Assembly: GCA_018372435.1 (NCBI GenBank) | Contig: JAHAJA010000060.1 | Coordinates: 1-10,562, forward strand | Direction of reading: 5' to 3' | From: Clostridiales bacterium | Lineage (GTDB): Bacteria > Bacillota > Clostridia > Lachnospirales > Lachnospiraceae | Length of the DNA stretch: 10,562 nucleotides | Part shown: in pieces, positions 6,815 to 10,562 of the stretch | Position numbering within the stretch: position 1 is the first letter of the stretch | Layout of the letters: each line of letters begins with the position of its first letter | Made by a program: the position numbers and the translations under genes | The notes under the pieces: generated by a model | What the model saw: only the letters and a program-made list of their open reading frames with translations | Told to the model about the DNA's origin: nothing | The model's database searches: none

Positions 6815-7935
6815 TGAGAGCAATAGGAATTGTTTTAGCGGGTGGAAATAGTAGTAAAATGAAGGAACTATCAAACAAACGTGCAATTGCAGCAATGCCT
6901 GTTGCTGGTGGTTATAGAAGCATTGACTTTGCGTTAAGTAATATGTCAAATTCCCATATACAAAAAGTTGCCGTGTTTACACAATACAATGCAAAATCTT
7001 TGAATGAACATTTAAACTCTTCGAAATGGTGGGATTTCGGTAGAAAACAAGGTGGTTTGTTTGTATTTAATCCGACAATTACAGTAGATAATAGTTTCTG
7101 GTATCGTGGTACTGCAGATGCGATGTATCAAAATCTCAGCTTCTTAAAAAACAGCCATGAGCCATATGTAATAATTGCATCAGGAGATGGTGTATATAAG
7201 CTTGATTATAATAAAGTTTTAGAGTATCATATAGCTAAGAAAGCTGATATTACAGTTGTGTGTAAAAGGCTAGATGAAGGAGAAGATGCAAGTCGGTTTG
7301 GCGTTATTAAAACCAATGAAGATGGTAGAATCGAAGAATTTGAAGAAAAACCAATCGTAACGACTGAAAACACAGTATCAGCAGGAGTTTATATAATCAG
7401 AAGAAGACAGTTAATTGAGTTGATTGAAAAATCGGCGCTTGAAGAAAGACACGATTTTGTTAAAGATATTCTCATTCGTTATAAGAATCTGAAAAAAATC
7501 TATGCTTATAATCTTGAGAGTTACTGGAGCAATATTGCAACCGTCGAATCTTATTACAAAACGAATATGGATTTTCTGAATAAAGAAATTAGGGATTATT
7601 TCTTCAAAGAGTATCCTGGGGTATACTCTAAAATTGATGATTCACCACCAGCCAAATACAATAAAGGGGCCGTTGTTAAGAATAGCTTAGTGTCTAGTGG
7701 TTGCATAATTAATGGAGAAGTTGAAAACTCAGTCTTATTTAAGAAAGTGTATGTTGGGAATAACTGTGTGATTAAGAATTCAATCATATTAAATGATGTA
7801 CATATTGGAGATAATACATATATCGAAAATTGTATCGTTGAAAGTAGAGATACCATTCGTTCAAATACAAGGCATGTTGCTGAGAATGATGAAATCAAGA
7901 TTGTCATTGAAAAGAACGAGAGATATGTATTGTAA
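6814..7935 (+). CDS. glgD: GlgD, non-catalytic/regulatory partner of ADP-glucose pyrophosphorylase
   Basis: Paralogue of GlgC that in Firmicutes forms a hetero-oligomer and raises or tunes GlgC activity. The 373-residue protein keeps the fold: an N-terminal nucleotidyltransferase domain and a C-terminal beta-helix from about 283. Key motifs have decayed. The G-loop is GGNSSKM (10-16) instead of GGxGxRL, the catalytic GDH is GDG (124-126), and YWKDVGT is YWSNIAT (237-243). It retains the D125 and FEEKP (176-180) positions. This is the pattern expected of a regulatory subunit with little or no activity of its own. The ATG shares its A with the glgC stop codon, so translation is coupled and near-equal subunit amounts are likely. 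No clear terminator follows immediately; a long hairpin lies at 8015-8091. Confidence 0.94.
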   Translation: MRAIGIVLAGGNSSKMKELSNKRAIAAMPVAGGYRSIDFALSNMSNSHIQKVAVFTQYNAKSLNEHLNSSKWWDFGRKQGGLFVFNPTITVDNSFWYRGTADAMYQNLSFLKNSHEPYVIIASGDGVYKLDYNKVLEYHIAKKADITVVCKRLDEGEDASRFGVIKTNEDGRIEEFEEKPIVTTENTVSAGVYIIRRRQLIELIEKSALEERHDFVKDILIRYKNLKKIYAYNLESYWSNIATVESYYKTNMDFLNKEIRDYFFKEYPGVYSKIDDSPPAKYNKGAVVKNSLVSSGCIINGEVENSVLFKKVYVGNNCVIKNSIILNDVHIGDNTYIENCIVESRDTIRSNTRHVAENDEIKIVIEKNERYVL

Positions 7936-8014
7936 AGGTATTTTTGTTAAGTCGCAAAAAGAATCGTTTCTATAACGTAAGTAATTGGTAGTGGCAAGTA
8001 TTTATCTGTTAAAC

Positions 8015-8091
8015 AACTCTTACTACTTATATGCATCTGTTTTATGATGGTACAAGCTGTCGTAAAACAGGAATATATGGTGGTAAGAGTT
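8015..8091 (+). repeat. Long imperfect inverted repeat/RNA hairpin between glgD and spoVG
   Basis: Arms 8015-8047 and 8060-8091 pair nearly end to end. The outer stem is 8015-8027 with 8079-8091. A middle stem pairs 8028-8032 with 8073-8077, and an inner stem pairs 8037-8047 with 8060-8070. The loop is 12 bases. All three non-Watson-Crick pairs within the stems (8024/8082, 8027/8079, 8045/8062) are U-G in plus-strand RNA and would be A-C mismatches in minus-strand RNA. No T-run follows, so it is not a standard terminator. It could be a glgD 3' structure, a spoVG leader element, a small RNA or a miniature repeat. Confidence 0.7.
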
Positions 8092-8130
8092 ATGTGCTGT
8101 AAATTAATAGTTACTATTTTGTTTAAGTAC

Positions 8131-8160
8131 TTATATGGGGTATGAATTGATTCTTATAAT
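8131..8160 (+). promoter_or_regulatory. Possible promoter of spoVG
   Basis: A perfect -10 TATAAT at 8155-8160 lies 66 bases before the spoVG start. The only -35 candidate is TTATAT (8131-8136) at 18-base spacing, which is poor. I looked for the sigma-H pattern known for B. subtilis spoVG (AGGA-type -35, GAAT -10) and did not find a convincing one; GAAT at 8144-8147 has no AGG-type partner. Confidence 0.3.
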
Positions 8161-8225
8161 ATAAAGCGAAAAATGTATGACTTATTAATTGACTTAAAAG
8201 TTCAAACAAAAGGGGGTTTACTCTA

Positions 8226-8507
8226 ATGCAGATTACAGACGTTCGAGTAAGGAAGGTAAGCAAGGAAGGCAAAATGAAAGCGGTAGTGTCTATTACACTT
8301 GATAATGAGTTTGTTGTTCATGACATCAAAGTTATCGAAGGTGAAAAGGGATTATTTATCGCGATGCCTAGTCGAAGAGCTGGAGATGGAGAGTACAGAG
8401 ATATTGCACATCCGATTAATTCAGAAACAAGAGATCGTATTCAAAAGATTATTCTTGAAAAGTATGAAATAGCAATATTGGAAACCGACACAGTCAACGA
8501 AGATTAA
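8226..8507 (+). CDS. spoVG: SpoVG, nucleic-acid-binding regulator
   Basis: Small conserved regulator that binds DNA and RNA and, in Bacillus, affects asymmetric septation and sporulation; in other Firmicutes it controls varied post-exponential traits. The 93-residue product covers the whole family core: MQITDVRVRKV at the start, SITLDNEFVVHDIKVIEG (22-39), the hallmark GLFIAMPSRR (42-51), and GEYRDIAHPINSETR (55-69). An acidic C-terminus follows. The near-identity of these blocks to SpoVG makes the call secure. An AGGGGG site lies 9 bases before the ATG. The gene stands alone, with a 290-base upstream gap and a strong terminator overlapping its stop codon. In B. subtilis it sits just before glmU and prs; here prs is on the opposite strand about 7 kb away. 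Confidence 0.97.
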   Translation: MQITDVRVRKVSKEGKMKAVVSITLDNEFVVHDIKVIEGEKGLFIAMPSRRAGDGEYRDIAHPINSETRDRIQKIILEKYEIAILETDTVNED

Positions 8508-8560
8508 TAAAGAAGCTATTGCTTCACTAGGCTTATCAGTGAAGCAATAGCTTCTTTATT
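8506..8560 (+). terminator. Terminator of spoVG with a 23-bp perfect stem
   Basis: Arms 8506-8528 and 8538-8560 are exact reverse complements over 23 bp, with a 9-base loop. The left arm begins inside the TAA stop codon of spoVG. The right arm ends in a T-rich run, CTTTATTTG. The AATAAAG at the outer left arm gives a U-rich tail on the minus strand too, so it could work in both directions. Confidence 0.9.
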
Positions 8561-8638
8561 TGTGATACAGGGGGTGCTACTACTAGTGAAAAATCTTAGC
8601 AGAATATTAACGTTACTTGTGCTAAGAATCCGCTATAA

Positions 8639-8666
8639 TTGACAATGGAGTTCTACGTTTTATACT
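8639..8666 (+). promoter_or_regulatory. Promoter of the Na/Pi cotransporter gene
   Basis: A perfect -35 TTGACA (8639-8644), 16-base spacer and -10 TATACT (8661-8666). The transcript would start near 8673, leaving a short leader with GGAAGG (8679-8684) before the ATG. The -10 lies inside a 12-bp palindrome (8661-8672). A second TATAAT occurs at 8634-8639 but lacks a good -35. Confidence 0.8.
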
Positions 8667-8672
8667 AGTATA
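8661..8672. repeat. 12-bp palindrome over the -10 of the transporter promoter
   Basis: TATACTAGTATA is self-complementary and covers the -10 hexamer and the predicted start region. A dimeric repressor bound here would block transcription, but the AT-rich sequence could also be palindromic by chance. An imperfect inverted repeat of 8-bp arms (8594-8601/8620-8627) lies just upstream. Confidence 0.4.
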
Positions 8673-8689
8673 AGAAAAGGAAGGTAATT

Positions 8690-10315
8690 ATGAATATTAC
8701 ACAGTTTTTATCATTACTGGGTGGTTTGGCATTATTCTTACTCGGAATGAATATGATGAGTGATGGCCTAGAAAAGGCTGCCGGAAACAAGATGAAGAAG
8801 ATTCTTGAGAAGCTAACAACCAATCGTTTTTTAGGAGTAGCAGTGGGTGCAGCAATTACAGCTGTAATTCAATCCTCTTCAGCTACTACAGTTATGGTAG
8901 TTGGTTTTGTTAATTCAGGACTTATGACATTAAGACAAGCGATATGGGTAATTATGGGGGCAAATATAGGTACTACAATAACAGGGCAATTAATTGCACT
9001 TGATGTTGGAGTAATTGCACCGGTGTTTGCGATTGTTGGTGTTGTGTTTATAGTATTCTTAAAATCAAAGAAGCTATATCATATAGGACATATTATAGGA
9101 GGACTTGGAGTACTGTTTGTTGGTATGGAGATGATGAGTGGAAGCATGAGTGGATTAAGAGATTCACAACTATTCATGGATACTGTAACGAATCTATCTA
9201 ATCCATTCCTCGGTATTGCTGTTGGTGCTATATTCACAGCAATTATCCAATCTTCTTCAGCTTCAGTTGGTATATTACAAGCTTTATCAATGAGTGGAGC
9301 CATAACATTGAATAACTCAGTGTTTGTTTTGTTTGGGCAAAATATCGGGACATGCATTACTGCAGTGCTTGCATCAATTGGTACAACACGTAACGCAAAA
9401 AGAACAACAATTATACATTTAATGTTTAACATAATAGGAACTGTAATATTCACATGCATATGCCTAGTACTTCCGTTTACGGATTGGATTATTAAGCTTA
9501 CACCAAACAATTCGGCAGCGCAAATTGCTAACGTGCATACGATATTTAATATTGTAACTACATTACTATTACTACCAGTAGGAACATATCTAGAAAAGAT
9601 TGCGAAGAAAATCTTACCTGAACGAGAAGATGAGAATACCGGGGAGATGAAATTGCAGTTTATATCTCCAACAGCAGTGATTAATCATTCTTTTGGTGGA
9701 GCGAGCGTTGCAATCTCTCAGATTCATAAAGAAGTAAATCGTATGTATGATCTTGCTGTTAATAATGTACAGCTATCTTTTGACCAGGTATTGCACTGGG
9801 AAGAGAAGAAAGTTGCTATAGTAGAACAAAATGAAGAATATATAGACTTCCTCAATGCAGAGATATCCAAATACATTTCAAGTATTATATCAGCAGAGAT
9901 GTCAGAGAAAGATGGAAAAGCAATCAGTATGTATCTAGGCATAATCGGAAATGTTGAACGTATTAGTGATCACGCTGTAAATATATCAGGCTATGCTGAT
10001 TTATTAAAAGAAAAGGGTTCCATGTTGGCTGAGACAGTAGAGATGGAAGTTAGAGATATGAAGCGTGTTGCATTAGGCAATCTTAAGAATATTAACATGC
10101 TACAGGATAATATAACAGTAACAGATCTAGATAATGTAATAGAGACAGAAGATAAGATTGATGAGATGGCAGTTATATATAGAGAAAATCAATTATGTAG
10201 ATTACTAAAGAACGAGTGTAAAGGCGACATAAGTGTAATATATTCAGAACTGATTACTGATTTCGAAAGAATAGGTGATCATATCATGAATATAGCAGAA
10301 TATATGGCAGATTAA
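8690..10315 (+). CDS. Na/Pi cotransporter family protein with C-terminal PhoU domain
   Basis: Membrane protein of the type II sodium/phosphate cotransporter family (NptA/YjbB-like). The N-terminal half (about 1-305) is hydrophobic with several membrane segments. It shows the family's inverted duplication: QSSSATT (61-67) with GANIGTT (90-96), and QSSSAS (187-192) with GQNIGTC (216-222). These QSSS motifs form the substrate and sodium site in the family. From about 340 to the end is a soluble helical PhoU-like region with paired motifs ERISDH (423-428) and ERIGDH (526-531). At 541 residues this is the usual length of the fused form. It may import phosphate or, like E. coli YjbB, export it; sequence alone does not decide. 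The gene is monocistronic, with its own promoter and terminator. No pst or pho genes are in the window. Confidence 0.94.
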   Translation: MNITQFLSLLGGLALFLLGMNMMSDGLEKAAGNKMKKILEKLTTNRFLGVAVGAAITAVIQSSSATTVMVVGFVNSGLMTLRQAIWVIMGANIGTTITGQLIALDVGVIAPVFAIVGVVFIVFLKSKKLYHIGHIIGGLGVLFVGMEMMSGSMSGLRDSQLFMDTVTNLSNPFLGIAVGAIFTAIIQSSSASVGILQALSMSGAITLNNSVFVLFGQNIGTCITAVLASIGTTRNAKRTTIIHLMFNIIGTVIFTCICLVLPFTDWIIKLTPNNSAAQIANVHTIFNIVTTLLLLPVGTYLEKIAKKILPEREDENTGEMKLQFISPTAVINHSFGGASVAISQIHKEVNRMYDLAVNNVQLSFDQVLHWEEKKVAIVEQNEEYIDFLNAEISKYISSIISAEMSEKDGKAISMYLGIIGNVERISDHAVNISGYADLLKEKGSMLAETVEMEVRDMKRVALGNLKNINMLQDNITVTDLDNVIETEDKIDEMAVIYRENQLCRLLKNECKGDISVIYSELITDFERIGDHIMNIAEYMAD

Positions 10316-10340
10316 TTTGACGGCATTGTTAAGATCGGCC

Positions 10341-10374
10341 AGGGGAAGCATACAATAGATATGCTTCCCTTTTT
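10341..10374 (+). terminator. Intrinsic terminator of the Na/Pi cotransporter gene
   Basis: Arms 10343-10352 and 10360-10369 form a perfect 10-bp stem with a 7-base loop, followed by five Ts (10370-10374). It lies 25 bases after the stop codon. Confidence 0.92.
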
Positions 10375-10414
10375 CTATATGATATATAATATAGAATCAT
10401 TTAGAGCGTTTGCT

Positions 10415-10452
10415 AGGGGGATCTTACTAATAAAATTTATTAAAAACCCCCT
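10415..10452. repeat. Inverted repeat next to the right-edge promoter
   Basis: AGGGGG (10415-10420) is complementary to CCCCCT (10447-10452), and an AT-rich inner inverted repeat spans 10428-10442. Only three Ts follow, so it would be a weak backup terminator. It reaches the first base of the -35 of the next promoter, so it could also be a regulatory site. Confidence 0.4.
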
Positions 10453-10480
10453 TTACAAATGATTTCAACTCTGTTATACT
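10452..10480 (+). promoter_or_regulatory. Promoter reading out of the right edge
   Basis: -35 TTTACA (10452-10457), a 17-base spacer and extended -10 TGTTATACT (TATACT at 10475-10480). The transcript would start near 10487 and run past the window end. The gene it serves is not visible. Confidence 0.75.
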
Positions 10481-10486
10481 AGACCA

Positions 10487-10562
10487 AGTCAGCTGATGAG
10501 TTGTAGAAAATGAACAAACAATTCTGAAAAAAGTAAGAATTAAAACAACTCAGAAAATAATG
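10487..10562 (+). promoter_or_regulatory. Structured 5' leader, cut by the window end
   Basis: Downstream of the promoter at 10452-10480 the RNA can form a nested fold: TGAGTTGT (10497-10504) with ACAACTCA (10545-10552), enclosing AATTCT (10520-10525) with AGAATT (10536-10541). Alternatively GAGTTGT (10498-10504) pairs with ACAATTC (10518-10524), with one G-U pair. The two folds exclude each other. No known riboswitch core is recognisable. Confidence 0.4.

Noticed and set aside
7596..7907. 103-codon open frame on the minus strand
   Set aside because: Antisense to the beta-helix part of glgD; no family resemblance.
9079..9510. 143-codon open frame on the minus strand
   Set aside because: It lies wholly antisense to the well-supported Na/Pi cotransporter gene and has no recognisable domain.
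10493..10527. CTGATGAG followed by a hairpin and TGAA, resembling a hammerhead ribozyme core
   Set aside because: The GAA is separated from the stem by an extra base, and the flanking stems I and III needed for a hammerhead are not evident.
1..10562. CRISPR array, tRNA/rRNA genes, insertion sequences, toxin-antitoxin or defence genes
   Set aside because: I looked for regularly spaced repeats, cloverleaf-like segments, transposases and small paired genes and saw none; the window is mostly housekeeping genes.

Overview
The window reads as chromosomal DNA of a low-GC, endospore-forming Firmicute, most likely a Lachnospiraceae/clostridial species. The signs are spoVG, a tandem glgC-glgD pair, a DnaD plus DnaI-type helicase-loading pair, AT-rich intergenic DNA, strong AGGAGG-type ribosome binding sites and extended -10 promoters. 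This placement is inferred from gene content, not from a database search. I see no phage, insertion sequence, CRISPR array, tRNA or rRNA.

Left half, all on the minus strand. In transcription order: murC (5198-3807), a 290-bp intergenic region, dnaD (3515-2397), dnaI (2381-1389) and prs (1284-115). murC has its own promoter and ends at a strong intrinsic terminator. dnaD and dnaI form a tight pair, with the dnaI ribosome binding site lying across the dnaD stop codon. prs has a good sigma-A promoter 15 bp beyond the dnaI stop, but no terminator separates the two genes, so it can be reached both by its own promoter and by readthrough. A long hairpin at 26-67 ends the unit.

Right half, all on the plus strand. 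glgC (5543-6814) and glgD (6814-7935) overlap by one base and encode the catalytic subunit and the catalytically degenerate partner of ADP-glucose pyrophosphorylase. Then come a 290-bp gap with a long hairpin, spoVG (8226-8507) with a 23-bp perfect terminator stem, and a Na/Pi cotransporter with a fused PhoU domain (8690-10315) with its own promoter and terminator. After this, a promoter at 10452-10480 fires out of the window into a leader whose segments can pair in two mutually exclusive ways.

The most notable signal is in the murC-dnaD gap. It holds a cluster of DnaA-box nonamers: three perfect and four one-mismatch copies within about 160 bp, several abutting head to tail. They lie upstream of the promoter for the helicase-loading genes dnaD-dnaI. 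Two of the boxes, inverted, build the outer part of the murC terminator stem. This suggests that the replication initiator DnaA may bind here and control expression of the helicase-loading genes, or be titrated by the cluster. Other signals worth a look are the long G-U-paired hairpin before spoVG, palindromes at the glgC and transporter promoters, a non-canonical PRPP synthetase, and the switch-like leader at the right edge.
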